A stretch of 64,000 nt of DNA from CAVPTL01 sp963794415 (GTDB lineage: Bacteria > Actinomycetota > Thermoleophilia > Gaiellales > JAICJC01): positions 930,001 through 994,000 of the forward strand of contig CAWCDI010000001.1 in assembly GCA_963794415.1 (NCBI GenBank). Direction: 5' to 3'. Below, in pieces: positions 7,434 through 16,349 of the stretch. Below the pieces are notes generated by a model. The model had not been told where the DNA came from and did not search any database. It saw only the letters and a list, made by a program, of their open reading frames with translations. The stretch's first letter is position 1. Every line of letters begins with the position of its first letter. A program made the position numbers and the translations under genes.

Positions 7434-9890
7434 ATGCGCTTGAGTGCGCGTGCGCTGATCGTGGTGTTGCTGTTCGCTTCACTGCCTGCTACGGCGGAGG
7501 CGCACGCGACCCTGCTCACCTCCACGCCGCAGGCCGAGGGCGTGGTCGCCCAGGCGCCGGCGCAGGTGGTGCTGAGCTACGACCAGCCGGTGCAGCCGAT
7601 CCCGGGCGGGAACACCGTCGTGAGCGACACGGGCGGCTCGGTCACCGAGGGCGCGGCGCACACCGCGCCGGGAAACAGCCGAAACCTCGTCATCCCGCTT
7701 CGGCCGGACATCCCCGACGGCGACTACACGGTGCGCTGGAAGGTGGTCTCGACCGACGGCCACATCATCGCCGGGGTGCTTGCGTTCGGCGTGGGCAAGG
7801 GCCGCCCGGCGCCGCAGGCGGTGGCCGCAGAGTCCTCCCCCATCGACTGGTCGTACCTAATCGCGCGATTTGCCTACTTCGCCGGCCTGCTCCTGGTGGT
7901 CGGCGCCCTGGTGTTCCGGCTGGCAGTGTTCGCACCGGTGATCGCCACGCTCGAGCCGCAGCGCCGGAAGATGGCAGACCTGCGTGAGAACCACCGCGCC
8001 AACCAGCTCTTCACGCTCGCCACGGTGCTGATGCTCGGCGGCGGCTGGATCGCGCTCACCGTGCAGGGATCAGAGGTCGCGGGCGTCTCGTTCTGGGAGG
8101 CGTTCGACCACCGCGGGCCGGTCGGCTCGGCGCTGCAGGCCACCCGGTTCGGGCGCGAGTTCGGGCGCGGTATCGACATCACGGCGGCCTTCGCGCTGGC
8201 TGCCGCCGTCACGGTGGTCGCCCGGCGGTACTCGCGGCCCGGCGCCATCATGATGGGTGCGCTCGCCGCGTGCCTCGGCGCCTGGGCCGTGCTGGTGCCA
8301 GGCCTCTCCGGCCACGCGGGCGACCCGGGTCACGGCGTGCTGACCGTCATCGTCGATGGGCTCCACGTAGCCGCAGCCTCCGTCTGGGTCGGCGGGCTCG
8401 CCCAGCTGATCTGGGTCACGCCGCAGGCGACCCGCGGGCTCACCGGCGATGCCCAGCGCGACACGCGCACCGCCATCGTCAGGCGGTTCTCGGCGGTTGC
8501 GCTGGGTTCGGTCGTGGTGCTCGCGGTCACCGGCGGAGCCCGGGCGCTCTGGGAGGTCGGCTCGGTCTCGGAGATCTGGACGACCACCTATGGCCGGCTC
8601 CTGGTGCTGAAGACCGTGCTGCTCCTGATCCTGATCGTGCTGGGGTACCGCAACCGCCAGGGGCTCGAGAAGTTCTCCCAGATCCACCGCCGGGGGATGA
8701 TCGAGCTCGGCGTGATGGCCCTGCTGATCGTCGCGGTGACCATCCTCACCAACGAGCCGCCGGCAAACGCGCCGGCCTACACGGGCGCGGGCGCTGCGCC
8801 GCCGCCTGCCGGTGGCCCGGCGAACGTCGAGCTCGAGGGCGCCGCCCACAGCAAGCTCTCCATCTGGCCGGGCACCGCAGGGCCCAACCTCGTCGCCGTC
8901 AGAACAGCCACGCGCCCCGCCCACATCCGGGTCACCGTGCGCGGCGCCACCGGCCAGACCACCACGGCGGTGCTCTCGCCGTTCGGAAACGCGTATGCCG
9001 GGGTGATCAACTACGTCGGCCCCGGCCAGGCGATCATCACGGCCAACGGCGGCACCGCCACCCTCGCGATCGGCCCGCCCAGCACCCAGCCCGCATATCC
9101 GCCGGCGGCGAAGAAGGTCGGCGCGGTGGCCGCCGAGCAGGCCGAGGATCTGGGGGTCGGGCTGCAGCGCATCGGCACGCACTCCGCGCAGGTGAGCGTG
9201 CTCGCGCCGACGGGTGAGGGCATCCCCCGCGCGCTCGTGCTGGTGGCCAACCGCCTCGCCCTGCCGTGCCCGAAGGTCATCGCCTGCTACACGGCCACGG
9301 TGCCTTCGGGCGAGGCGAAGCTGCCGGTGAAGGTGCTGAGGCCCGGCGGGGCGACGGTCAGCACCACCATCGACCTGCCGGCGGCCGCCGCACCGGCGGT
9401 GCCCGGGCTGATCGCGGCCACCGCCAGGGCGTTCTACGGCCTGCAGAGCGTGCTCTCGTCACGCGTCCTCGCGTCGAGCCCCACCGCCAGCGTCACCACC
9501 ACGTTCGTGAGCCAGGCGCCCGACCGCGTCGCCATCAACGTGCACGGCGGCCAGCAGCAGATCATCATCGGGAACACCGAGTACATCCAGCAGCCGGACG
9601 GGTCGTGGAAGAAGCAGTCGCTTGGCCCTGGCGGCGCGTCGCGGCTGCCCGACCCGTTCTGGGCGCATCGGGCAATCGCCGGCTACCTGGTCTCGAGCAC
9701 GCCGCACCAGAAGGTGATGACGCTGGTGATCCCCGGTACGCGGGCCGACCCCACCCCCACCTTCTTCCGGCTCTGGATCGACCCTCGCACCAACCTCGTC
9801 CAGCACCTGCGGATGATCACCTCGGCGCACTTCATGACCGAGGTCGAGAGCGAGTTCAACAGCGCGCCGCCGGTGGTGGCGCCGCACTGA
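7434..9890 (+). CDS. CopC-CopD copper resistance fusion with C-terminal LolA/LppX-like region
   Basis: 818 aa. Signal peptide 1-23 ends AEA, so the mature protein would start at His24 (HATLL), the N-terminal histidine that binds Cu in CopC. The CopC beta-sandwich spans about 24-118, with a second ligand candidate in TDGH (H110). A CopD-type membrane domain with about eight helices follows (about 140-450). The last roughly 360 residues are extracytoplasmic; the final part (IIIGNTEYIQQPDGSWKK) resembles LolA/LppX-type lipid-carrier folds. Start ATG 7434 is chosen because GGAGGT lies 8-9 nt upstream; an in-frame GTG at 7425 overlaps that site. Role: periplasmic copper binding and uptake or tolerance. 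Confidence 0.82.
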   Translation: MRLSARALIVVLLFASLPATAEAHATLLTSTPQAEGVVAQAPAQVVLSYDQPVQPIPGGNTVVSDTGGSVTEGAAHTAPGNSRNLVIPLRPDIPDGDYTVRWKVVSTDGHIIAGVLAFGVGKGRPAPQAVAAESSPIDWSYLIARFAYFAGLLLVVGALVFRLAVFAPVIATLEPQRRKMADLRENHRANQLFTLATVLMLGGGWIALTVQGSEVAGVSFWEAFDHRGPVGSALQATRFGREFGRGIDITAAFALAAAVTVVARRYSRPGAIMMGALAACLGAWAVLVPGLSGHAGDPGHGVLTVIVDGLHVAAASVWVGGLAQLIWVTPQATRGLTGDAQRDTRTAIVRRFSAVALGSVVVLAVTGGARALWEVGSVSEIWTTTYGRLLVLKTVLLLILIVLGYRNRQGLEKFSQIHRRGMIELGVMALLIVAVTILTNEPPANAPAYTGAGAAPPPAGGPANVELEGAAHSKLSIWPGTAGPNLVAVRTATRPAHIRVTVRGATGQTTTAVLSPFGNAYAGVINYVGPGQAIITANGGTATLAIGPPSTQPAYPPAAKKVGAVAAEQAEDLGVGLQRIGTHSAQVSVLAPTGEGIPRALVLVANRLALPCPKVIACYTATVPSGEAKLPVKVLRPGGATVSTTIDLPAAAAPAVPGLIAATARAFYGLQSVLSSRVLASSPTASVTTTFVSQAPDRVAINVHGGQQQIIIGNTEYIQQPDGSWKKQSLGPGGASRLPDPFWAHRAIAGYLVSSTPHQKVMTLVIPGTRADPTPTFFRLWIDPRTNLVQHLRMITSAHFMTEVESEFNSAPPVVAPH

Positions 9891-9903
9891 CTGCCCCTGC
9901 GGG

Positions 9904-9909
9904 TACGAT
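9904..9909 (+). promoter_or_regulatory. -10 element of the 9919 gene
   Basis: TACGAT ends 9 nt before the ATG at 9919, with no ribosome-binding site between. Confidence 0.4.
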
Positions 9910-9918
9910 TGTGCTCGC

Positions 9919-10245
9919 ATGGCAACGCTCACCGAACAGTGGGATCAGATCGTCGCCCGCCAGCCGGCCGACTGGTCAACGATGTACCTCCAGCTTGACC
10001 TCCGCGACGCGGCCCAGTCCGAGGAGACCGCGCTTGCCATCAGCCCGCTCAACCCGTGGCACGACGTCGACTGGCGCAGCGGCCTCTTCCGCTTCCGCGC
10101 AGCCCGCGTGTTCGGCTACGGCACGGCGCCGGAGCTCTGCCGGAAGCGGCTCGGCACGCTCGACGCCGTCGGCATCGTCGGGACGCTCACGCTCACCCGG
10201 CGGGTGTCGGACATCCGCCCGGTGCACACCCAGGGCGTCGTCTAG
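9919..10245 (+). CDS. Conserved-looking small soluble protein, unknown function
   Basis: 108 aa, no signal peptide, no membrane segment and no motif I recognise. Tryptophan-rich N-terminal half (QWDQI, DWSTMY, PWHDVDW) and a basic C-terminal half. It has its own close -10 element, and its end overlaps the end of pheT on the other strand by 4 nt. Codon usage matches its neighbours, which supports a real gene. Confidence 0.6.
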   Translation: MATLTEQWDQIVARQPADWSTMYLQLDLRDAAQSEETALAISPLNPWHDVDWRSGLFRFRAARVFGYGTAPELCRKRLGTLDAVGIVGTLTLTRRVSDIRPVHTQGVV

Positions 10246-12590
10246 GCCGAGCGAAGCGTGGCGCCGAGCTCGCTGCTCAGCGCCGCCACGATGTCCGCCC
10301 GCGCCTGATCGGCCTCGGCGTCGGTGAGCGTCCGGTCAGGCGCCTGGAACACCAGGTGCAGCGCGAGGCTCACCCGCCCGGCGCCGATCTGATCGCCGCG
10401 GAACACGTCGAACACCTCGACCCGTGACAGCAGCGGGCCGCCGCTCGCGCGCACGAGCGCGACCACGTCGCCCGCGGGCACATCCTCGCCGACGATCACC
10501 GCGATGTCCTGCCGAAGCGGCGGGAAGCTGGTGACGTCGCGGTGCAGCACGATGCCCGAGAGCGCCTGCTCGAGCGCCTGGGTATCGAGCTCGAACACCG
10601 CAACCGGCACCTCGATCCCGAACGCCTCGCGCACCAGCGGATGCAGCTCGCCGAAGAACCCTGCGGCACAGTCGGCCGACCGTCCAGGGTGCAGGAACGG
10701 CTGGCCCGACCGCACCACGTCGAGGTCGGCGCCCAGCGCGCCGTAGAGCGTCTCGACCACCCCGCGCACGTCCGCGAAGTCGGTCGCGGGGCCGGTCAGC
10801 ACGCCTGCGACCCGCAGCGGCTGATCCGGGATGGGCGCCGCGGGGTCGGGGAGCGCGACCTGGGCGATCTCGAAGAGCGCGACCTGCTCGGCGCCTGCGG
10901 CGAGGTTCCTGGCAAGCGAGTAGAGCAGCCCGGGAAAGACGAGGCTGCGAAGCTGGGTCTGGTCGGCGCTCATGGGGTTGACCACGCGAACCGAGGGGCT
11001 CCCGGGGGGCAGCCGCAGGCGCCCGGGCATCTCGTCGTCCCAGAACGCCACCGTGACCGACTCGGTCAGCCCGGCGCCGCGGAGGATGTCGACGATGGTG
11101 CGGCGGAACCGCTCGTCGGCGCCCCACTTGCCGATCGCCTCGGCGTGCGGCGGAAGGACGGTGGGCACCGACTCGACGCCGACGACGCGGGCAACCTCCT
11201 CGACCAGGTCGATCTCGCGGGTGGTGTCGCCGGCACGCCAGGTGGGCACGCGCCAGCCCTCGCCGGCGGGCTCGTAGCCCAGGCGCGCCATCACGCGGGC
11301 GATCTGCTCATCGCTGTAGCGCACGCCGATCACCTGCTCGAGCCGCGCCGGGCGCAGCGGCACCACCGGCGGCTCGGGGAGATCGCCGTGGATGTCGATG
11401 GTGCCCGGCACGAGCGTCGCCCCGGCGAGCTCAACCATCAGCTGGGACGCCAGCGCGAGCGCCTGCGGTACGAGGTGGGGATCGAGGCCCTTCTCCCAGC
11501 GGCTGGATCCCTCGGTGCGAAGGCCCAGGCGCACGGACGAGGTCTGGATGCCGAAGCCGTCGAAGTTGGCGCACTCGAGGAGCACGCTGGTCGTCTCGGC
11601 GGTCACCTCGCTCCACTCCGCACCCATGAGACCGGCCACCGCAGACGGCCGCTCGGCATCGGCGATCACGAGCGTGTCGGCGTCGAGCGTTCGGCTCTGG
11701 CCGTCGAGCGTCGTGACCGGCTCGCCGTCCTTCGCTCGGCGGACGATGATCTGCCGGCCCGCGACCTTGTCGAGGTCGAACGCGTGGGTGGGCTCGCCGA
11801 GGCAGAGCATCACGTAGTTGGTGATGTCCACGACGTTCGAGATCGATCGCATCCCGGCCGCGGTGATCCGCGCCTTCAGCCACTCCGGCGACGGCCCGAC
11901 CTTCACGTCGGTGAAGAGCCGCGCAGCGTACCGCGGGCACAGATCCGGTGCATCGACCCGCACCGTGACGTAGTCGCCGATGGGATCGTCGCCCGCAGGC
12001 TCGGGGTCGGAGCCCGGCGGCGGCGCGAGGTCGGTGTCGAGCACCGCCGAGACCTCCCGCGCGATGCCGTACACGCTCTGGCAGTCGGGCCGGTTCGAGG
12101 TGATCTCGAACTCGATGACGTCGTCGGCGATGGCGAGGTGGTCGATCAGCGGGTCGCCCACCGGCCATTCGGGCAGCCGCATGATGCCGTCGTGCTCGGC
12201 CGAGAGCTCGAGCTCGCGCTCGGAGAGCATCATCCCGTCGGAGACCTGGCCGCGGAGCTTTGCCTTGCGCAGCACGGTGCCGTCGGGCAGCACCGCACCC
12301 GGCAGCGCGACAGCGACCGTGTCGCCGGCCTGGAAGTTCGTGGCGCCGCAGACGATCTGGCGCGGCTCGCCCTCACCGACGTCCACCGTGCAGAGCGAGA
12401 GCCGGTCGGCGTCGGGATGCTTGTCGCGCGTCACGACCTTGCCAACCTTGTAGAACTCGAGGCCCGACGGCACGCCGCGGCGGTGGAGCGCCTCCACCTT
12501 GGTGCCGGTCATCGACATGAGCTCGGTGAGCTCGCCCAGGGGCATGTCGAAGCTCACGTACTCGCGCAGCCACGAGACGGGGACCCTCAT
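10242..12590 (-). CDS. pheT: Phenylalanine-tRNA ligase beta subunit
   Basis: 782 aa, full-length bacterial PheT. Order: N-terminal B1 domain, OB-fold tRNA-binding domain (FYKVGKVVTRDKHPDADRLSLC, near residues 45-150), B3/B4 editing domain, B5, catalytic-like core, and C-terminal ferredoxin-like anticodon-binding domain (TSFPPLRQDIAVIV). The start is ATG at 12590 (MRVPVSWLREYV), in an ATGA overlap with the pheS stop; a longer frame extends into pheS but is not needed. With PheS it forms the alpha2-beta2 synthetase. Confidence 0.96.
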   Translation of the reverse strand: MRVPVSWLREYVSFDMPLGELTELMSMTGTKVEALHRRGVPSGLEFYKVGKVVTRDKHPDADRLSLCTVDVGEGEPRQIVCGATNFQAGDTVAVALPGAVLPDGTVLRKAKLRGQVSDGMMLSERELELSAEHDGIMRLPEWPVGDPLIDHLAIADDVIEFEITSNRPDCQSVYGIAREVSAVLDTDLAPPPGSDPEPAGDDPIGDYVTVRVDAPDLCPRYAARLFTDVKVGPSPEWLKARITAAGMRSISNVVDITNYVMLCLGEPTHAFDLDKVAGRQIIVRRAKDGEPVTTLDGQSRTLDADTLVIADAERPSAVAGLMGAEWSEVTAETTSVLLECANFDGFGIQTSSVRLGLRTEGSSRWEKGLDPHLVPQALALASQLMVELAGATLVPGTIDIHGDLPEPPVVPLRPARLEQVIGVRYSDEQIARVMARLGYEPAGEGWRVPTWRAGDTTREIDLVEEVARVVGVESVPTVLPPHAEAIGKWGADERFRRTIVDILRGAGLTESVTVAFWDDEMPGRLRLPPGSPSVRVVNPMSADQTQLRSLVFPGLLYSLARNLAAGAEQVALFEIAQVALPDPAAPIPDQPLRVAGVLTGPATDFADVRGVVETLYGALGADLDVVRSGQPFLHPGRSADCAAGFFGELHPLVREAFGIEVPVAVFELDTQALEQALSGIVLHRDVTSFPPLRQDIAVIVGEDVPAGDVVALVRASGGPLLSRVEVFDVFRGDQIGAGRVSLALHLVFQAPDRTLTDAEADQARADIVAALSSELGATLRSA

Positions 12591-13612
12591 CCGAACTGCT
12601 CCAGGAACCGCAGATCGTTCTCCCACAGGAGCCGGATGTCGGGGATGTCATGGCGAAGCGCCGCGACCCGCTCGACGCCCATCCCCCACGCGTAGCCAGT
12701 GTGGATGTCGGGGTCGTAGCCGGTGACGTGGTCGAAGAGCGCGGGATCGACCATGCCGGCGCCCAGGATCTCGACCCAGCCCTCGGCACGGCAGACGCGG
12801 CACGGCGAGCCGTCGCGCGCGCAGTTGAAGCACGAGATGTCGACCTCCACCGAGGGCTCGGTGAACGGGAAGAAGTGCGGCCGCAGGCGCACCTCGCGGT
12901 CGGGCCCGAAGATCGCGCGGGCAAACGCCAGCAGGGTGCCCTTGAGGTGCGCGAGCGTGAGTCCCCGGTCGATGGCAAGGCCCTCGACCTGCGTGAACAT
13001 GGCCGTGTGGGTCGCGTCGGGCGTGTCGCGCCGGTAGCAGCGCCCGCCCGTCGCGATGTAGATCGGCGGCGGCTTCTTGACCATCTCGCGGATCTGCACC
13101 GGCGAGGTGTGCGTGCGCATCACCGCACCGCCCTCGACGTAGTAGGTGTCGGTCACCTGCCGCGTGGGATGCGTCGCGGGCGTGTTCAGCGCATCGAAGG
13201 TGTTGTGCACGGTCTCGACCTCGGGGCCGTCCACGATGGTGAACCCGAGGCCCACGAAGATGTCGAGGATCTCGCGCCGCGTCTCCTCGATCAGGTGTGA
13301 GTGGCCGCGCGGGCGCTTCTTGCCCGGCAGCGTGACATCCACCCGGTCGCGCTCGAGCTGGGCGTCGAGCTCGGCGCCGTGCAGCAGGGCGGCGCGCTGG
13401 TCGATCGCTGCCTCGAGCGCCTTCCGCGCCCTGTTGAGCGCGCCCCCGCGCTCGCGCCGCTCCGCCTCGGGGATGCTGCCCAGCTCGCGCAGGGCGAGCA
13501 CCACCGGCGCGCGCCTTCCCACCAGCTCGACCCGGACGCTCTCGAGCTGTGCGGAGCTGTCCGCGGCTGCGACCTGTGCCAGCCCGTCGGTGAGAAGTGC
13601 GTCGATGTCCAT
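12587..13612 (-). CDS. pheS: Phenylalanine-tRNA ligase alpha subunit
   Basis: 341 aa class II synthetase catalytic subunit. The N-terminal coiled-coil (about 15-85) is followed by the class II core, with motif 2 around MRTHTSPVQIREM and FRP-like active-site segments ending GWGMGVERVAALRH. The start is ATG at 13612; a TTG directly before it is also in frame. The stop overlaps pheT by 4 nt. Transcription probably starts from the shared bidirectional -10 at 13622-13628. Confidence 0.96.
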   Translation of the reverse strand: MDIDALLTDGLAQVAAADSSAQLESVRVELVGRRAPVVLALRELGSIPEAERRERGGALNRARKALEAAIDQRAALLHGAELDAQLERDRVDVTLPGKKRPRGHSHLIEETRREILDIFVGLGFTIVDGPEVETVHNTFDALNTPATHPTRQVTDTYYVEGGAVMRTHTSPVQIREMVKKPPPIYIATGGRCYRRDTPDATHTAMFTQVEGLAIDRGLTLAHLKGTLLAFARAIFGPDREVRLRPHFFPFTEPSVEVDISCFNCARDGSPCRVCRAEGWVEILGAGMVDPALFDHVTGYDPDIHTGYAWGMGVERVAALRHDIPDIRLLWENDLRFLEQFG

Positions 13613-13621
13613 CAAGCGCAG

Positions 13622-13628
13622 TAGTGTA
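13622..13628. promoter_or_regulatory. Overlapping bidirectional -10 between pheS and methyltransferase
   Basis: TAGTGTA reads TAGTGT on + (13622-13627) and TACACT on - (13623-13628). Each hexamer ends exactly 10 nt before the start codon on its side (ATG 13638 on +, ATG 13612 on -). The whole intergenic gap is 25 bp. Confidence 0.55.
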
Positions 13629-13637
13629 ACGGCGGCG

Positions 13638-14339
13638 ATGGCCCACCCCGACGCCTACGACGTGCTTGGCGAGACCTACGACGTCTGGTGCCTCTCGGTG
13701 ACCGAGGACATCGCCTTCTACGTGGATCTGGCGCTCGAGAGCGGCGGCCCCGTGCTCGAGATCGGGGTCGGCTCGGGACGGGTGGCGATTCCCATCTGCC
13801 TCACGGGCGTGAAGGTCGTCGGCATCGACACCTCGCCCGCGATGATGGCGATGGCAGCGGCGAAGGCGGCACCCCACCACCTCGACCTCGAGCTGATCGC
13901 CGCCGACATGCGCGCGATCCCCGAGCTGGGCGAGTTCCCGCTCGTGATCGTGCCCTTCAGGGCGTTCCTGCACCTCGCCGAGGACGCCGAGCGGCTCGCG
14001 GTGCTTCAGCGGCTGCGCGAGCTGCTGGCGCCCGGCGGGACGCTTGCGTTCGACGTGTTCCACCCCCACCCGCTCGACATCTCACAGACCCACGACCGGC
14101 CGCTCGAGCGCGAGCCTGGCATCTACGAGCGCGCCCGCTGGGATGCCGAGGCGATGCAGCTGGAGCTCACCGTCACCAGCGGGGAGAAGCGCGCGGTGAT
14201 GGATCTGCACTGGACCACGCCGCAGCGATGGGAGGAGCTCCTGGCCGAGGCGGGGTTCGCGGAGGTCGAGCGGTACGGCTGGTTCGACCGGCGGCGGTCG
14301 TCCTACGACGACAGCGACTCGGTCTTCATCGCGCGCTGA
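13638..14339 (+). CDS. Class I SAM-dependent methyltransferase
   Basis: 233 aa. The SAM-binding Rossmann motif I is VLEIGVGSGRVA (about residues 40-51); motif II acidic residue is in VVGIDTSPAMM, and motif IV-like VPFRAFLHL follows the conserved AADMRAIPE. The substrate is not predictable: the C-terminal half is divergent and resembles generic methyltransferases of the 25/11 folds. Its 3' end overlaps the convergent rRNA methylase gene by 37 bp. Confidence 0.85.
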   Translation: MAHPDAYDVLGETYDVWCLSVTEDIAFYVDLALESGGPVLEIGVGSGRVAIPICLTGVKVVGIDTSPAMMAMAAAKAAPHHLDLELIAADMRAIPELGEFPLVIVPFRAFLHLAEDAERLAVLQRLRELLAPGGTLAFDVFHPHPLDISQTHDRPLEREPGIYERARWDAEAMQLELTVTSGEKRAVMDLHWTTPQRWEELLAEAGFAEVERYGWFDRRRSSYDDSDSVFIAR

Positions 14340-15085
14340 CGCGCGATCTCGTAGAGCGCGATGGTGGCGGCCGACGCGGCGTTCAGGGAGTCGGTCGCCG
14401 ACGACTGCGGAATGCTGATGCTGCCGTCGCACTGGGACTCGAGCTCGTAGGGCACGCCCTCGCGCTCGGCGCCCACCACCAGGGTGACGGGCAGGGTCAG
14501 GTCGACGTCCCAGAGCGCCGTGGGCGCAGACGTCGTGAGGGCCAGCCGCCGGCCGTGATCGGGCAGCTTCGCGGCGGGCTCCAGCGCCACGTGGAAGACG
14601 GCGCCCATCGACGCGCGCACGCCCTTGCCCGACAGCGGATCGGCGCAGCCGCGCGAGAGACGCACCACCGAGCCGCCCAGCGCGGCAGTGGCGCGGATGA
14701 TGGTGCCGACGTTCCCCGGATCGGACACCTGATGCAGGTACACGTCCACCTCCGGAGACGGCGGCGGTGCGGGGAGGCGCTCGGAGCTGAACACCGCGAT
14801 CACCCTGGCGGGGTGCCCGAGCTCGCTCAGGTCGGCCATGACGGCGTCGTCGAGCACGTGCATCGGCCCGCCGCGCTTCAGCCGGGCGATGAGTGCCTCG
14901 GGCGGCGGCCGTTCGCTGGAGAGGAACGTCTCGACCGGGAGGATCGCCGCGCTCAGGGCCTCGGCGACCAGATCCTCACCCTCAGCCAGGAACAGGCCGG
15001 TGCTCATCCGATGCTTCTTCAGATGCAGCCGCCGCGCGTCCTTGACGCGCGGGTTGGTGCGGGATGTGATCGGTGCCGAGGCCAC
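14303..15085 (-). CDS. TrmH/SpoU-family RNA 2'-O-methyltransferase
   Basis: 260 aa SPOUT-fold methylase. An N-terminal substrate-binding segment (about 1-100, starting ITSRTNPRVKDARRLHLKKHR) precedes the three SpoU motifs: SDPGNVGTIIRATAALGG, VVGAEREGVPYEL and IPQSSATDSLNAASAATIALYE. The last lacks the usual IPM but keeps the SLN core. The start is a GTG at 15085, 14 nt after the rplT stop; no other start fits the family N-terminus. Its place after rplT suggests an rRNA target, but the modified base cannot be named. Confidence 0.87.
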   Translation of the reverse strand: MASAPITSRTNPRVKDARRLHLKKHRMSTGLFLAEGEDLVAEALSAAILPVETFLSSERPPPEALIARLKRGGPMHVLDDAVMADLSELGHPARVIAVFSSERLPAPPPSPEVDVYLHQVSDPGNVGTIIRATAALGGSVVRLSRGCADPLSGKGVRASMGAVFHVALEPAAKLPDHGRRLALTTSAPTALWDVDLTLPVTLVVGAEREGVPYELESQCDGSISIPQSSATDSLNAASAATIALYEIARQRAMKTESLSS

Positions 15086-15099
15086 CGGTTCGCGCGAGC

Positions 15100-15468
15100 T
15101 CAGGCCGCGTTCGCGGCGATGGCGGTCTTGGCCGCCTCGGCGATGACGCCGAATGCCTTGGGATCGGTGACGGCGAGATCTGCCAGCACCTTGCGATCCA
15201 GCTCGATGCCGCCCAGCTTCAGACCATGCATCAGCTGGTTGTAGGACAGGCCGTTGACCCGTGCTGCAGCGTTGATGCGGATGATCCACAGCCGCCGGAA
15301 GTCGCGCTTTCGGGTGCGACGATCGCGGTACTGGTATGCCATCGAGCGCATGACCTGCTCTTTGGCATGGCGGTACGTGTTCTTCTTGATGCCGCGGTAG
15401 CCCTTGGCTGCCTCGAGCACCTCTCGGCGCTTCTTCTTGGCGTTGACGCTGCGCTTGACGCGTGCCAT
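15100..15468 (-). CDS. rplT: 50S ribosomal protein L20
   Basis: 122 aa, typical L20: basic N-terminal extension (MARVKRSVNAKKKRREVL) and globular C-terminal domain. A very strong site, AAAGGAGGTGG, precedes the ATG with about 8 nt spacing. In E. coli and B. subtilis L20 represses the infC-rpmI-rplT operon; the structured infC leader here would be the place for such control. Confidence 0.98.
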   Translation of the reverse strand: MARVKRSVNAKKKRREVLEAAKGYRGIKKNTYRHAKEQVMRSMAYQYRDRRTRKRDFRRLWIIRINAAARVNGLSYNQLMHGLKLGGIELDRKVLADLAVTDPKAFGVIAEAAKTAIAANAA

Positions 15469-15488
15469 CTACACCACCTCCTTTGACG

Positions 15489-15686
15489 TTATCGCTTACC
15501 CAGGAGGCGCAGCGCCTCACGGTGATCTGCGGCCACCACACCGGTGTCCCTGCGCTTCTTGCGAAGCCGCTTGGGGCTCTTGTGCTCGAGCAGGTGCGAC
15601 TTGAATGCACGCCGGCGCATCACCTTGCCGGTGGCCGTGAGCCGCAGTCGTTTTTTTGCCCCAGATGACGTCTTGACCTTCGGCAT
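15489..15686 (-). CDS. rpmI: 50S ribosomal protein L35
   Basis: 65 aa, MPKVKTSSGAKKRLRLT start and RRAFKSHLLEHKSPKRLR core typical of L35. AGAGGAAG sits at normal distance before the ATG. Lies between infC (15-nt gap) and rplT (20-nt gap). Confidence 0.98.
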   Translation of the reverse strand: MPKVKTSSGAKKRLRLTATGKVMRRRAFKSHLLEHKSPKRLRKKRRDTGVVAADHREALRLLGKR

Positions 15687-15701
15687 CCGTCTTCCTCTCG
15701 G

Positions 15702-16349
15702 TTACGTCGCTTCCGGCGTGGGCACTTCTTCTGCCTCTGCCGGTGTCTCTGCTGGTACCGCTTCGTCGCTGACAGGAGCTGCCTCATCCTCGGCAGCAGC
15801 CATCACGGCCTTGTTGGGGCCGAGCAGCATGACCATGTTCCGTCCGTCCTGGAGCGGTGAAGACTCGATCACCGCAATGTCCTTGACGTCCTCGGCGAGC
15901 CGCAGAAGCAGGTCTCGTCCCCGCTCGGGGTGCGTCATCTCACGGCCGCGGAACATGATGGTCACCTTGACCTTGTCGCGGTTGGAGAGAAAACGCCGGA
16001 CGTGACCCTTCTTGGTCTCGTAGTCGGCAATGCCGATCTTCGGCCGGAACTTGATCTCTTTGATCGTGATCGTGGACTGATGCTTGCGCGCGAGCTTGGC
16101 CTTCTGCTCCTGCTCGTACCGGTACTTGGAGTAATCCATGACCCGGCACACCGGAGGTCGGGCCTCCGCGGCCACCTCGACGAGGTCGAGGTTCTTGTCC
16201 CACGCATACTTCAGGGCGTCTTCCGTGCGTTTGATCCCGATCTGTGTCCCGTCCTGATCCACCAGGCGCACCTGGGGAACGCGAATCGCCTCGTTGATCC
16301 GCGTGGTCGGTTCAGCCGGTCGCTGGTCTACCTGGCGACGGGGCCTCAA
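15702..16349 (-). CDS. infC: Translation initiation factor IF-3
   Basis: 215 aa. N-terminal IF3 domain (TRINEAIRVPQVRLVDQDG) and C-terminal domain (STITIKEIKFRPKIGIADYETK, then FRGREMTHPERGRDLLLRL) are both complete. An acidic Ala/Glu/Pro tail of about 30 residues follows the core, longer than in E. coli but common in actinobacteria. The start shown is a TTG at 16349; infC often uses a rare start codon for autoregulation, so the exact codon is uncertain. First gene of infC-rpmI-rplT-methylase. Confidence 0.95.
   Translation of the reverse strand: MRPRRQVDQRPAEPTTRINEAIRVPQVRLVDQDGTQIGIKRTEDALKYAWDKNLDLVEVAAEARPPVCRVMDYSKYRYEQEQKAKLARKHQSTITIKEIKFRPKIGIADYETKKGHVRRFLSNRDKVKVTIMFRGREMTHPERGRDLLLRLAEDVKDIAVIESSPLQDGRNMVMLLGPNKAVMAAAEDEAAPVSDEAVPAETPAEAEEVPTPEAT

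Noticed and set aside
12591..12626. Upstream extension of pheT by 12 codons
   Set aside because: ATG 12590 in the ATGA overlap with pheS gives the standard PheT N-terminus MRVPVSWL.
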